Assembly: GCA_013397845.1 (NCBI GenBank)
Contig: VZTG01001991.1
Location: forward strand, 2,410,556 to 2,474,555
Length of the DNA stretch: 64,000 nucleotides
Direction of reading: 5' to 3'
Source: Melanocharis versteri
Taxonomy: Eukaryota > Chordata > Aves > Passeriformes > Melanocharitidae
Below are positions 38,601 through 50,500 of this stretch, piece after piece. How positions within the stretch are numbered: position 1 is the stretch's first letter; each line of letters opens with the position of its first letter. The position numbers and the translations under genes were made by a program. A model generated the notes under the pieces. That model did no database searches, was not told the DNA's origin, and was given only the letters and a program-made list of their open reading frames with translations.

Positions 38601-39230
38601 CTCACTGTCAGCCCAGCCATCACTTATAATTGGCTTCTATTTTTCTATGTGCCTCCTGGCAACAGCAGCTCTTCCCAGGCTCTTGGAGGGGTGCTGGGTC
38701 TGGGAAGGCTGCTCTGGGCAGGAGAGGTATGTGAAAATGGTCGGGATTGCCTCAGGAAGGGAAATGTGGCCCCTTGCTGCCTGTCTCTGGGTTCACCTGA
38801 GCATCCCACCAGCAGCAGTTCCCTCTGCAGATTTGCTGTCAAGCACTGGCAAAGGCCATCGGTGATGGCTGTGGATGCACTGGGGAAAGTGCATCATCTT
38901 TGGGATGGGCCAGTCCCTTGGTTTTGGTGCAATAACCCCGTATTGTGCAATTGCTCGGTTGTTTTGGTGGAGGGAGGCTGGGTTTTGTTGTGGTGCTGCA
39001 TGGCCACGCTCAGCAGAGGAGCAGCAGAGTGCTCAATATAACCCTGGATGTGGAATTAGATCCTTTGGTTACGGTCTCGTGCACCCCAGCTACACAAAAA
39101 GCAACAAAATGACTGGAGAACGAGTGAGTTCAGAGCACATTTGTCATAATGGTGCTGTACAATGCAGACAGGGCTTGGAAGAACCTCTTGCAGCTGCAAA
39201 TCTAAATGCTGAAAGCACAGGTTCTGTTTT
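35666..39230. other. Unannotated G+T-rich stretch, no gene recognised
   Basis: No gene or named repeat is recognised. 36340-36425 (AATTTAAAAGTACGTAATGG, then a run up to GAACTGAGTCAGGCC) has the motif-dense, non-repetitive look of a regulatory element. Open frames 36496-36918, 37786-38334 and 38427-39041 match no family I know. Confidence 0.45.
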
Positions 39231-39525
39231 CATGGAATCACGGGATATCCTGAGTGGGAAGGGACCCACAGGATCATCCAGTCCAACCCCAGCCCTGCAC
39301 AGACCCCCAACATCCCACCCTGTGCATCCCTGGCAGCGCTGTCCCAATGCTCCTGGAGCTCTGGCAGCCTCGGGGCCGTGCCCATTCCCTGGGGAGCCTG
39401 GGCAGTGCCCAGCACCCTCTGGGGAAGAACCTTTTCCTAATGTTCAACCTAAACCTTTCCTGAGACAGCTCCAGCCATTGCCTTGGGTCCTGTGCCTGTC
39501 ACAGAGAGGTCAGTGGCTGCCCTTT
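39231..39525 (-). mobile_element. CR1 LINE 3' fragment
   Basis: The + strand starts CATGGAATCACGGGATATCC, then GGAAGGGACCCACAGGATCA and CCAGTCCAACCCCAGCCCTG, and continues to the CTAATGTTCAACCTAAACCT block near 39437 and CTTGGGTCCTGTGCCTGTCA near 39482. This is the complement of a CR1 3' end of a different subfamily from the copy at 26.5 kb (GACAGCTCCAGCCATT in place of the usual block). The 266-codon frame 38875-39675 exists only because this element is read through. Confidence 0.93.
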
Positions 39526-39699
39526 GTGATGACATCCAGCGCTCTTTTGGGATATAATAAGATACAAATTTCTGAGTTGCTGCAAAGAACCTTTTTATTT
39601 TTTTATCTTACCCCAATACTGGAGCACCTAAATTTGCAAACATTTGGAAGTCAGACCAAGATTTCCTTGAAATAATCCCCATAAGCTTTTGAGATGTCA
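39526..39699. other. Short unannotated stretch
   Basis: Nothing recognised between the CR1 copy and the AT-rich block that follows. Confidence 0.4.
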
Positions 39700-40135
39700 C
39701 AATAGTTTCATCAATGTATCCTAGATATTACCAGTTCCATCTGATTGAATTTTTATGTTTGCAAACAGAATAATCTAATGACCTAATTTCTGAAGGAGGC
39801 CTGTTATTTATTAACCATGATGTAAATTCTACCAGCATTAGAATAAAGAACACTGGGCTTTTGAATTTCTGCTATTTTTAAAGATCCAAATCTCTGGGGC
39901 AATTAATCATTTTCCCGACATATTGAATTCAGTCATGTGTTATAGCAACAAAACTTGCAGTTTATGATGCAACATTAACTTGTCAGCAAGAGGGACAATT
40001 CATGACTGTCTATGGGTAGCAAGTGGCAGGCAAATTTGGACAACTATCCTATAGTTTTTGCAAGCATCAGCAAATTTTGTTGGCAAAGACGATGTAGGCA
40101 GCGCATAATATACGCTTTTGCTTGTATATATTAAA
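39700..40135. promoter_or_regulatory. Candidate conserved noncoding element, AT-rich and motif-dense
   Basis: About 430 bases of lower G+C than the neighbours, free of simple repeats and CR1, with many distinct binding-site-like words: GGGGCAATTAATCATTTTCC near 39897, AACTTGTCAGCAAGAGGGAC near 39976 and a CATAATATACGC stretch near 40103. Open frames are short throughout. This is the texture of a distal enhancer or other conserved noncoding element; conservation itself cannot be judged here. Confidence 0.25.
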
Positions 40136-42655
40136 AAAAACCCCAAAGAATATGATCCCCTGCCAGGAGTTTCCACTTATTTTCCATAACGAGAGCTGGA
40201 GGGTCTGTAAAAGCTGGTCTCATAAAAAGAAATTGCAAAGGATGAATTTTTCCTTTACGAGGGAGATGGAAGAAATTGGAGTTTGTTTGGATGCACGAGT
40301 CTTCCTGACACGCGGTTTATCAGCTGTGCTGTGCTGCTCCAGGTGGGGACAGGGACAGCGTGGGTGGAAGGACAGAGCCCACAGTGATATGGACACGCTG
40401 AGCTTGGGAGTGACAGAGCCAAGTGTGGCTCTCAGGAGCAACAGGGGCCTTGGCACTGCAGCAGCCTGGCTGTTTGGGGGTATTTTCTTTGAGATATCAG
40501 AGAGGAAGGAGCTGGAAAAGCTCCGAGCGAGGAGAGGGGTGCACTTTGCTGCTGTTTGTGGTGGTGCTCTGAAGGGTCCTCGAGAGTGCAGGGAACTGGC
40601 TTTGCCTCTGGTGCCGAATAGGAAATCAAAAGATGAAAGAAAAGGGAGAATTACTGGGCCAGAGCAAACAGATTTAAAACAAAATCATCCCGGTGCTGTT
40701 CCAGGCAGATACGAGCCGAGGCAAAACCTCAGCCAAGGCCGGAGCAGAGGCAGATGCAGCCATGGGAGGATGAGCCAACACGGGGACCTGAGCAGGGCTT
40801 TGGCAGGGTGGGGATGGGGATTTTGGCAGGGTGGGGAATGCGAGAGGCCACGTTCTTGAAATGGCAAACCCCACACAGTTACTGCACTTGGGTCGAGTCC
40901 GGGGCCAGGGAGAGAGCAGAGTGAGCCGAAGCCGTGGCCGGGCTGTTGGCAGGAGGGTGGGAAGCTGGTGGTGCACAGCAGTTGAAGACCCGTGGGGAGG
41001 CTTTACGGAGTGTGGGGAGAGAGGTGAAGAGTTTTAACTGGAATAAGGCTGGATAGAAGACTGCGTGTTCCAGAGAATAGAGGTGAGAAATCAGCGGCAG
41101 GTGAAGAAACCTAAAATTGCTTGGTGTGTTCCACAGTGTGATAAGATGGTAAAGATTAAATGCTGATGGAGGTGATTATGGAGGTCATTATGGGCTGCCG
41201 CTCCCCTCGTGAGTGGGATTGGACTCAGACTCCATACAGAAGTGGGCTGTTGAGCTGGGAAATGTGTGGCTGTGGCGCTGGCCTTCCCCCAGGCACGGGG
41301 CCCAGGCTCAGCACAGCCAGGCTTGGATCACTCGGTGTCCATCAGCAGGGGACTGGCACACGGTGGAAAAGCAGCGTGCCACCAGCCTGCTGCTGCTGTC
41401 AGAGGGTTCCCAAAACACAGCTGGGAGAGAGAGTGCCAATGCAGGGATGGGAGGCTGCGTGATGCAGGCACACACAGTGCCACGTGCACTGCACGGCTCC
41501 GTGGCATGAACCCCGAGTACCTTTGTGGCTGCTCCTGCACGAGTGGCTGTGGTTTGAGCAGCATATGTGGGTTGTAGGGCTGGCATGTCCTGGCTGCTCC
41601 TCCCTGACCACACACCACACCCTTTTTCCAGCTGAGGGATGCTGGCCTCCTAGCTGCGAGCTGAGAGACTTCAACAGCTTAGGTTTAAGCTGGATAAAAG
41701 AGGCTTCTATAGCAGCAAGTTGTGATGGAAAGCATAAGTTACATTCTGTTTGGGGATGGGAACATATGGCCTCCAGTATCTTCACAAGCCTCCCAGAACA
41801 CAGTGATTTTTGTCTTGTTTCTCTCAGATCAGTTGATTGCTGTAATGTGGGAAAGACTGACTTATGAGGGACATAAGTGCAAATTATCCCGATGAAAGGA
41901 AACAGAGGGAGCCCTTAAAACAGATCAGCTCAGCTGAGCTGGGAGCTGCTCAGTGCCCTGAGAATCAAAAAGGAAAGACAAAAAGAAAAAGGTAGACACT
42001 AGATCAAACAAATAGGCATACCTTCAAAAAAAAAACCAGTAGAAGGAAGAATCATTTTAAATGAGACTGATCAGGCAGCCATCCTCTGCACAGCTGCATG
42101 GTAAAAGAGGCCAGAACATTCCATGTTCTTAGAACATCCATCCAAACCTGGATTGGAGGTATGATTGGAGCTTGATATTCCAGTTACTGCTCTGCAGGCA
42201 TTGGTGGTGTGGGCTCGCACTGGAGGTACTTGGATAATTGGCTGGGATAAAATTCACCCTGAAGTACCCAGAGCACTGCCAAAGAGAATTCTGAGCACCA
42301 GCTTGCTCTTGGCTCCCTTCAAAGACTCCTGGGGATGAGTGATGTTACTCAGAACTGAAAGAGCAAACTCTGCTTTAAGAAGTGTAGGGATGGGAAGGAA
42401 GCAGGAGCTGCAGAGCAGAGTAGCTCCTCTCTGGCTTCTGGAGTAAGGGCATGGCTGATGGCTGCCTGAGGGGTAACAAGGCTTTGTCGGAAATTAAACC
42501 TGTTAAATCAAGCAAGTTTGTTTCAGTGATATGGCAGGAGGGTGTGTGGATGGGGAGGAGCAGCAGATGATGCTGTGGGTAAGGTTTTTGCCGTTTTAGT
42601 ACTTGATGTTCTTGTAATCAATCTAGTATGATGTAGATCGTGGTAATGTGCACAG
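40136..42655. other. Unannotated stretch, no gene recognised
   Basis: No gene or named repeat is recognised. The + strand frame 40122-40859 (245 codons) has a charged middle part but no domain I recognise, and no splice or start context that would support it. Frames at 41160-41867 overlap on both strands. GGAGGTGATTATGGAGGTCA near 41168 is a short direct repeat of the ATGGAGGT type. Confidence 0.4.
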
Positions 42656-42659
42656 CAGT

Positions 42660-42878
42660 AGTTCATGTTTCCAAATTACTCATTACGCTCAGAATATTGC
42701 CAAACTGGAGGTAAGAAGAAGTTTCCAGGCTCCAAGGAGGTCAAGAGCAGTGCAGTGGTGCTTTGCCTGCATTTTAGGACCTCTTTATACGTACATTAAA
42801 GAACTGCATGATCAAGTTCACACTGAAAGGAGTGAGATTGCACCAAAATGCCTGATTGTTTCTGCTCCTGGTTTGTAG
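42660..42878 (+). other. Weak candidate exon or exon pair
   Basis: A frame from 42648 to a TAG at 42876-42878 contains two splice-like landmarks: a consensus donor (CTGGAG/GTAAGA) at about 42710/42711 and a good acceptor (CTTTGCCTGCATTTTAG) ending at about 42777. The peptide after the acceptor begins GPLYTYIKELHDQV and ends in a hydrophobic CLIVSAP stretch, which looks more protein-like than other frames here. The peptide before the donor includes THYAQNIAKLE. The implied intron would be only about 67 bases, near the lower limit for vertebrates, and joining the two in phase leads to a stop after about 25 codons. I cannot assign a family. Confidence 0.13.
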
Positions 42879-42889
42879 CCAAAAAGCAA

Positions 42890-45060
42890 CTTTTTGGATT
42901 TCTCCATGCAGCAGTCAACGCAGAGCCCTCCGAGGTTTTGTCTCAGAGCTTCCCCATCTCCTGTCTCTGTCGTAGGTGACTCTCCTGCAGCATGCAGCTG
43001 GCTGTTGTGGATGGGATCACGAGGGTTGTTCTAATTCTGCCCCTGGCTCCCAGTCTTTTGACAGGAGCCTGCTAGAGTAGGAGTATCTCAGGCTCAGCAT
43101 TGGCTTACTAACAGCCAGTTATTTCATGGTGACCTTCTCATGGCAAGCAAAGTGCCAAACCCACAACAGACGCAGAGGAAGTGTTTTGCAGTGACACTTA
43201 CTTCAAGTTCTAGCCACTCCTTTGCCCATTCCTGGTGGATGTCTTTCCTTGAACCTGCCTTTTTAATTTTTGTCTCTGATGGATGGTGTTAGAGCATTCC
43301 TTGGCTGTATCATCTGAATCCCACAAAATCCCTTGATCCCCCCTGTCTAGTTCCAGACTTGTTTATGGAACAGAGTCTGTGTAGGTATTAGTGTCTGAAT
43401 TAGAAATGGAGGAGCAAAAATGCATCACAGTGTCAGACTGGATTTTCAGCAGTACTTGGCATAGGTCAAAGAAATCTTGTCCTTGTGATTGCTCAGAGGA
43501 TGTTCCAGCCTGGATCACTCTGGAGGCAGAGTGGGGCTGAGCTGGGTAGCCTTAAATATGAAAATTCAAACCTCAACTGTGGTGTTTTGGCCAGTTATCC
43601 ACGGTGCCTTGGCTGTGGGAGATGACAGCACAGCCATTCCTTCAGTCTGCTGGCTTCTGTTGCCTGATGAGACAACAGTGCAAGCTTCCTCTTTCCTTGC
43701 ACCCTTTCCTCTCTGTGTGTGAAGCCAGTGGGGAAACGCAGTGTTCACTGATACGTTGGTGGCTATCAGGGCTGTTTTCCTTTTATTTAATCCAGACTTT
43801 TCAGGCTTGCTCTGTCTAACGAGCAGCATGTGACTGTGCACAGCCTGTGCCTTGTGGAGATGACGTGCTTGGGAACCAGCGAGTTTCTGCCTCGTCTGCC
43901 ATGGGCTGTTGACACAGGATTGCTGATGGATCCCATGCTTTTCTGTCCAGACTGTGCTACAGCTCCACATTGCATTCAGAGCTGCCAATACTATTACTGG
44001 GAGACAGACTGATGTGGGCAGAGGGAAAGCCTCTTGTGATCTGGTGACAGCACATCCCAAAGTTGTGCTGCTGCTCGAGTGTCCCGTGATGGTCTCTGGA
44101 ATGTCAGAGGTGCTGGTGTTGTGGTGTCTTAAGAGAGCTGTTGACTGATTTGCTTGAACCTCCTGATGCAGCAGAAAGGTCTGAAATGTTCTCCTGAGAG
44201 CAGAGATGTCAAGTTTATTCATTTTCTGATCAGAGCTCCCCACTGTTGTGGTTCTGCTTTAAATTATCCTGAATCTTGATGCCACGTGTTAGTTTCTGAG
44301 TTTGCACTGCTCAGGAGAAGAGCCCAGCCCTTCCCTCCAGGTTCTCACTTCATTTGGGTACCATCAGTCTGTAACAGATCACTCTCAGGTATTAAAGTGG
44401 CTCCAAGGCCAAGGCTGAGCTCCTTGTGGGTGCCAAAAGAGTCCATGGACACCTTCCTGCTGAGCAAATCTCAGAGCAGAGATGATCTCTGCAAACCCTT
44501 TCCTCCTTCTTTAAAAGAATGTTGTGGCTATTTGGACAGAGAAGTTCCTGCACATCCTTCTCCTGTGCTCGTGATGCTTCCATGCAGCTCGTTCAGCTTG
44601 GTGCATTTTGGGTTTCTGGGTCAGAAGCAGGAAAGGCCCCAGGTCCACCACCAAAGGCCCCACATTTCTCCTGCACAAATCTTCTTTTCTTCCCAAACTG
44701 AAAGAGCTGCCTGAGCAGTGCTGCTGGGGGGGTTCCCTGGCTGTGGGCAGGAGCTGGGTGATATTTGGAGCAGGGGCAGAGGAGGGCTGGGAGTGGACTG
44801 GGTTTGCTGGGAGATGTACCCGCCCTGTGGAGCTTGGGAAGGACCTTGCTGTGTTACACAGCAGCTTTGTGGCTGAGCAAAAATAAACGAGTGACTTATC
44901 CCACTGCCAAGGACCATCAGTGGGAGGTCAGTGTTTGATATTTCCACACCCAAAAAAGCAGCCCCAAGCTAGAATTACAGTACAAAATACCCATTCAGGC
45001 CTCTCCAGCCTTCTGTTTTCATTGACTTCCATCCCCTGCTTGTACACACAGAGCCCCTTC
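42890..45060. other. Unannotated stretch, no gene recognised
   Basis: No gene or named repeat is recognised. A minus-strand frame of 225 codons at 43566-44243 is long for DNA of this composition. Its translation is Ser/Thr/His-rich with no domain, signal peptide or membrane segment I can name, so I treat it as unproven. An old, unrecognised repeat or noncoding RNA exon is equally possible. Confidence 0.4.
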
Positions 45061-45260
45061 CTTTCCAAAAGAAAACAGTATTGCTGATAAGGGACACTTA
45101 TCTCGGCAAGTCATTACAAAACAAGTGAGCTTTTGTGTTTGCATCTGATTCCTGTCGCAATGTTAACAAACTCCTAGTATGGAAGCTTTATTTCCACTCT
45201 AAAGATGGCCCTTAGGGGTACTATGTGAGGTGCATTATATGTCTCATAAATACTTCCCAC
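45061..45260. promoter_or_regulatory. Candidate enhancer with an inverted GATA pair
   Basis: TGATAAG at 45085-45091 and CTTATCT at 45097-45103 are GATA-factor-type sites in inverted orientation with five bases between them. Within the next 70 bases lie TTTGCATCTGATTCC and GTTAACAAAC, similar to POU- and FOX/HNF1-type sites. The block is free of repeats and long frames. Motif matches alone are weak evidence; the clustering makes it a candidate only. Confidence 0.22.
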
Positions 45261-47500
45261 AGATGTTTGTTCCTTAAAAATGGGGGGGGCGGGGGGGGAA
45301 ACCAGCCTCAAACTTCTTAAGGTTTCAGCCTTTCATTTGTTCTGTAAAGGATTTCTAGACAACAATCCTTGGCTCTGCTGCACATGGATATTTACCCTTC
45401 CCATACTCTCTGCTGAGATATTGCTGGCCTTTGTTCCTTTCAAAGAACCAGCCAGTGCTGGAGTTTTCTCTCCCCTCACAGTGGGTTCCCATTAAAACTG
45501 AGCTCTCATCCACAGCTGCAGTAGTTCAAATTTAATGTGTTATTTCTAGTTGGAAACGTTGGGTTACAGCACAGGTAGGTGTGGTGGTACTGTGATACAG
45601 GGGCTCCTCCTGATTGAATCTCTGCCCCAGGAAGGATTTTGATTTACGTGAGGTGCTCAGCTCCTTCCAAGGTAGTCCCTAAGACAGAGAAATTTATGGA
45701 AGAAAAGTTTTTCAGGGCAATTTCCAAGCTGTATCACAGTAATCCTGTGGTTTTCCTATCTCGGAGGGTCAAACTGCCTTCCAGGTGCCAAGAAAACACC
45801 TTCCCAGCCCACCTGGGGAAGTGCATCATGAAAAAGTGTCGCTGAGAACCAGGAAGTGTGAGGGGTGGAATTGGCTCTCCCGTGGATTTCTGGTGAGATG
45901 GCAGCTGTGCCCAGAGGCTGCAGCATCTGCCATCCCCTGGGGACAGCAGGGTGTCCTGAGCCACAGAGCAAAGCGTGCTCAGGCTGCAGGGCAGCTTGGC
46001 TGAAGCACTGTGATAGAAGAGGGTGGGAGAGAGCTCTCCCGGCCTGGAGTTGAAACAGCCACTCCGTATCTCCCTCCTGCAGCCAAAATCTGATGCAATT
46101 CTGATGTGGATTATTGTGCCAAACAAGCGGGAGTGGGCTATAACCATCCCTGACAAATAATTTAAAAAGAGCTGCTTGGAAAACATTCTCCTTCCAATAG
46201 GAATTTTTGTTGTAAGGGAAACTCTCAATCCAGAATATTTCAATTCTTCTATGACACTTTGTGCTATCGCTGTTCTCCAGCAGATCTCCGTGTCTGTTCC
46301 CCAAAGCCCTTCCCTGTGTTTGTGCCATGGGAGCCCCCAGCAGTGGTGTTGGGGGGATGTTTTGTGCTGGGAATGCTGCCTGGGGAGGAGCAGAGGGATT
46401 TTGAATAACTGATTCAACTTCCTGTGAGATATTTTGTGTTTTGTTCAGAATTTTCTGGTGTTCCTTTGGAAGGGAAGATCACAAAACTCTTAATCAGAAA
46501 TCGAATTTCCAACCAAAGAAGTTCAAATGGATTTTCTTTCCTATTCTGTTTTCCTTTGCTTGCTGCATTTTAATTTAAAAAGCCCAGTTTAAAACAAGCT
46601 ACTTGTTTTAATAAGCACAACAGTTCTTATTGAGATACCCAAAGCATCTCCCCCTTTTACTCCTATTTGAAGGTTAGGTCTGTGGTCTTCTTTCTGATAC
46701 CTGGCCAGTAAAGAGCCTTGCTCTCTGCTCAAGGGTTCAAACATCTGGGCAGTTTGTGTCAAAGGAGAATTTCTAAAGCTATCAGTCAAAGCCTGGCCAA
46801 AGGAAATGACACCACAAAATCATTTCGAGGTGTAGGAGGTTTGGTGCCCAGTTGAGGGTCCCCTCCTTGAATTCTGCTGGCTCTAGTGCTGTACACAAGG
46901 AGGTCTGGAATTTCTGTGTGTCCTAGGTGTGTGCACACTTGGCTGCCAGCCCCACAGACCACTGCACATCGAGGGTATGTGAGGCTCTGAAAGATTTCCC
47001 AGTCCCTCTCGTACCAACCGCCTTGCCTGAGATGTATTTACAAGCATGAATAATTTTAAACGTTTAAGTAGTCTTCAGAGGGATTACTTGCATGTCATGG
47101 CATGTAGGCTGTGGCTTTTCAAGAAGAGTTACGTGTCTTTTGGCCTTGAATGGGAACATGGAAATTGAAAATGCAGTGGAGGAGAGCAGTGGGGCTGTCC
47201 CAGGTGCCTGTTCTGCCCTCTGCCCATCTTTACCCAGCGTTGCCCTTTGCTGCCTGTAACCAATCCTGCTGCTGCTCAGCCTTTGATAATGCACCTGGAA
47301 GAAGCTGATTTTTAAAAATGGGAATACTAGGAGATGTTGGATTCCTGTTGCCCTCTGTTTTACTCCTACCTCTGCATCCCAGTTGTTGCTGACCCCTTTT
47401 TCAGCCAGGAGTCCTGCACCCTCCAGCTAGAGTGGGAGCAGGATTTGTCTGGGGGGCACAGTTTTTTGAGGGAATGGTTGGATCTTGATGGATAAAGCAG
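45261..47500. other. Unannotated stretch with a G-run and one AT-rich block
   Basis: No gene is recognised. Two runs of eight G separated by one C lie at 45282-45298. The minus-strand frame 45734-46417 (227 codons) matches no family I know. 46085-46215 is less G+C-rich, non-repetitive and motif-dense (TCTGATGCAATTCTGATGTG near 46088) and could be a conserved noncoding element. Confidence 0.4.
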
Positions 47501-47508
47501 AATAGTTT

Positions 47509-47590
47509 GGGGGATTTGGGGGGTAGGGTTGGGGTGGTGTTTGTTGGGGTTTTTTTTGGTTTTTTGTGGGTTTTTTTTTTAAAGCTTCCT
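47509..47590 (+). repeat. G-rich then T-rich low-complexity tract with quadruplex motif
   Basis: At 47509-47534 four G-runs of 5, 6, 3 and 4 bases are separated by loops of 4, 2 and 2 bases, which satisfies the usual G-quadruplex pattern on the + strand. The tract continues as TTGGGG/GTTTTTT-type low complexity to about 47582. It includes TAGGGTTGGGG, a telomere-like word, but there is no tandem TTAGGG array. Confidence 0.8.
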
Positions 47591-50500
47591 TCCCCCAAAA
47601 AAATTCCACAAAACAAAATGAAGGTCTGTGCTACTTTTGAAACAACTCCTTTACTAATTTTGACTAGCTTGGCAAAAGCAGCTCTAACACCCTTGTACAG
47701 CCTGTAGTGCATGATCTCTACACTGTCATATAATCTAATAGCAAAAATGGGCCAAACTGTGCCAATGGATGGAGCCAGGGAAGCAGTCCAGAGCCCTAAT
47801 CTCCCCAGCTTTATGTCCTCCCCTCTCGCATCTACGTTCTTCATCTCCAGTGAATAGAAGGCTTCATCTTTTCAAGCTCCAGCAGGGCAACACACATTTG
47901 GCCTGACTCTACCACAAACTCCTCAGTAACACTCTCACTGTTTGGGGGAAGTAAATATGCGAATTTCAAAAGTCTTTCTGTGTGGAGAATCTGTTTGGAT
48001 TTGTGCAGGAAGTGGGGAGCAGGCATATAGGTAGCAATATTAATGAAGTTTTTTATAAAGGCTTCATTCAAGGCTTTCAAAGAAAATATAACTCTTATGG
48101 GACCCATAGTTTATCTGCCAAGTCCGAGAATCTGGTTGGAATTTAAACTATATATTTAAAGGTTTCTGAGAAGTAGAGGATTAGAAAGAACAGGCCAGGA
48201 AGGGCACTTGGGAAATTACTGCTTGAAGAGGAGACTGGTCCTTGGGGTCTGAGCTCTGCAGCGGGGTGCACGAGACACCAGAGAACCAATCCTCCTCTTG
48301 GCTGTACAGGGGTAGGAAAAGGGGGTGACTGGGACAAATCCAAGCACCCTAAACTGTTGTGCCACGTTTAAGTGGTGAAACACATCCAAAAGTCCTCCAT
48401 CTGTTGATGGGCTCATGTCTTTCTGCAAGACCTTGAATTCAAACCCTTCCCCTTTTTCTCCCTCATGGGACATGGCTGTGCTGGCTCATTTGCTGCCTTA
48501 AAAATGCTGTTGAATAGTTTGGGTTCATATCTTTCATTTCCTTGAGTGTCCCAAGGTTGCTTGTTGTGATATTGGAAGAAAAGGGCTTGTACCAGCCGGG
48601 TGAACTGGTTGGGAAGAGCACACTTCGGGAAGAAGGGATGTCAAGGCAGCCAGACTTGGCATTTTGGCATTTGTAGCCGGCCTTTTTCACCCCTAAAATC
48701 CCTGATGTGTGTAAATCCTTGCTCTGGGGAGAGGAGAATCAATCTGAGAAGCCTTTTGCTTATTTTTGGGAGAAAAAGGGTCCCCCAGTGGGAGCACAAA
48801 GGTGCCCAATCTCCTTGCCCAGGATTTAGTGACACGTTTTGTGATCCAGGAGGATCACAGCTCAAGGGGTTTGTTCCTTCCCAGTCTTGTTTTTTCCTGG
48901 GGACAGTAATCTGTTTCCTAATCTGTCTCAGGCACCCATCCCTGGTGCTCCAGCAGAGCTGAGGCTCACCTTCCTCAGGTGCCAAACAGGTGTGACACTC
49001 GTGTCTCCTTTGCATCGTGTACCTGGGGCTTTCTTGGACTCTCCACAAGCCCTGTTCAAGGGTTTGGGGTTTGTCTGTGTGTTCACATCACATGGAAAGA
49101 GATTTATTTTTTCACTCTTTGGGGACAGATCTTGTCAGCTTGGACAAGAAGCAAACAACTGCAGGCCTGTGGGAAAAAGAAACCCCAAACTTCTAGATTT
49201 GTCTGTTTACAATCAAAGGCACACACGTGTCCTGTAGCTGATGTCCCTGTGCCAGCAGGATGGTCCCTGCCCAGAAAGCTTCAACAGATGATGTGCAAAT
49301 CCCCTGTTTATGATGATTCTGCTCTCACCTGGCACTGCTCCCTCCCTATTGCCCCTGTGCTTTGCATTCCCCAAAGTCCTGGTTCCAAAGCCAAGTGGTG
49401 GGAGCACAAAGCTGTGCATTGACCTTCATCTTGCTTAGAAAAATCAGCAGTGCTAATTTGGAGTGAAGGCAGGGCCTGTCCCTGGGTCAAGGACCCTGAG
49501 GACGAAGGAGCACTCACGGTGTAAATCTGTCCAGTCTCATGGCCCTGTCCCCAGTGAGAGGGTAACAACCAGCACAGAGTTTTCCTACATGTTTGGGTTT
49601 TTTCCAGTGACTTCAGCCCAGGGGGGTTTTTTTGTGATGGTGCCTTTTTTATTTAACACTCGTGGATGGATTTTTCCAATTGCTTTCCAAGATATCCTGT
49701 AGTAATGGGTTGCACAGTTTAACTGCACATTGAGTTTCACTGAGGGGCTGCACCCTGCTCCCTCTGACTGCATTTTACCAGGGATAAATCTGATTTTCAG
49801 ACCTGTATTGATGCTATCAAGCTCTAGTTAGTCTGTGTACTGGATCTGACACTTAAGTTGCATCAATAGCAGTTTAATGTGGTGGAAAGGATCCTGTGAA
49901 TGTTGCCTGCATTGAGCTCACAGCATTTCTTTCACATATTCTCTCTATTCTACCTCTTCTGCCACCTTTTCACCTTTGCTGGGTCCTGGCCAGGTGTCAC
50001 GGTTTAATGCAGTGGCTTTGTTGACATGTTACTGATAATCCTCTTTTCTTCTACCAGCTCAAGCCTCCCTGTTAGCAGAACAAATGTGTATTTCTACTAC
50101 TGAGGGATTTGCAGGAAAATTCTGACTCTGACAACAAAACTCTTGGGGGGGGTTGAGTGAGACCTCTGTCATATTTCAATATGATCATAAAACTCTATTT
50201 CAGTGGCAGCAGGAATAACTGCCTGGAGAGCAGGGTCAGGCTCACACAAAGAGTTTGACAGGCTTTAAATATAAATAACAAAATGAAGCTTCTGTTCTGC
50301 TGGGTTTGGTGAGGAGGTCTTAGCACAGTCTGAAGTCTATCTCCAGTTCCCATCCTTCCTGACCTTCTTTTCACTAAAGAGCATCCTTACTCTTTAGGTC
50401 ACTGCAAGAGCAAATATTGGTGTTTACAGAATAAAAATAACCCAAGAATTTTTGCTTCAGCATCAAATGAACAGAAAAGACTTCCAAAGAAACAGAACTT

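Noticed and set aside
38875..39675. 266-codon + strand frame
   Set aside because: Its middle third is a complemented CR1 3' end; the rest has no recognisable domain.
45586..45600. Resemblance to the miR-101 mature sequence
   Set aside because: Only about 11 bases agree, and no matching hairpin arm is visible beside it.
47470..47500. GGAATGGTTGGATCTTGATG as a CR1 3' end
   Set aside because: Only one short word is similar; the upstream CR1 blocks and the ATTCTRT tail are missing.
47526..47534. Interstitial telomeric repeat
   Set aside because: Only one TAGGGTTGGGG word is present; there is no TTAGGG array.
49995..50010. TGTCACGGTTTAA, resembling the start of an avian endogenous retrovirus LTR
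   Set aside because: The bases that follow do not continue as an LTR, and no second LTR, primer-binding site or retroviral frame is visible.
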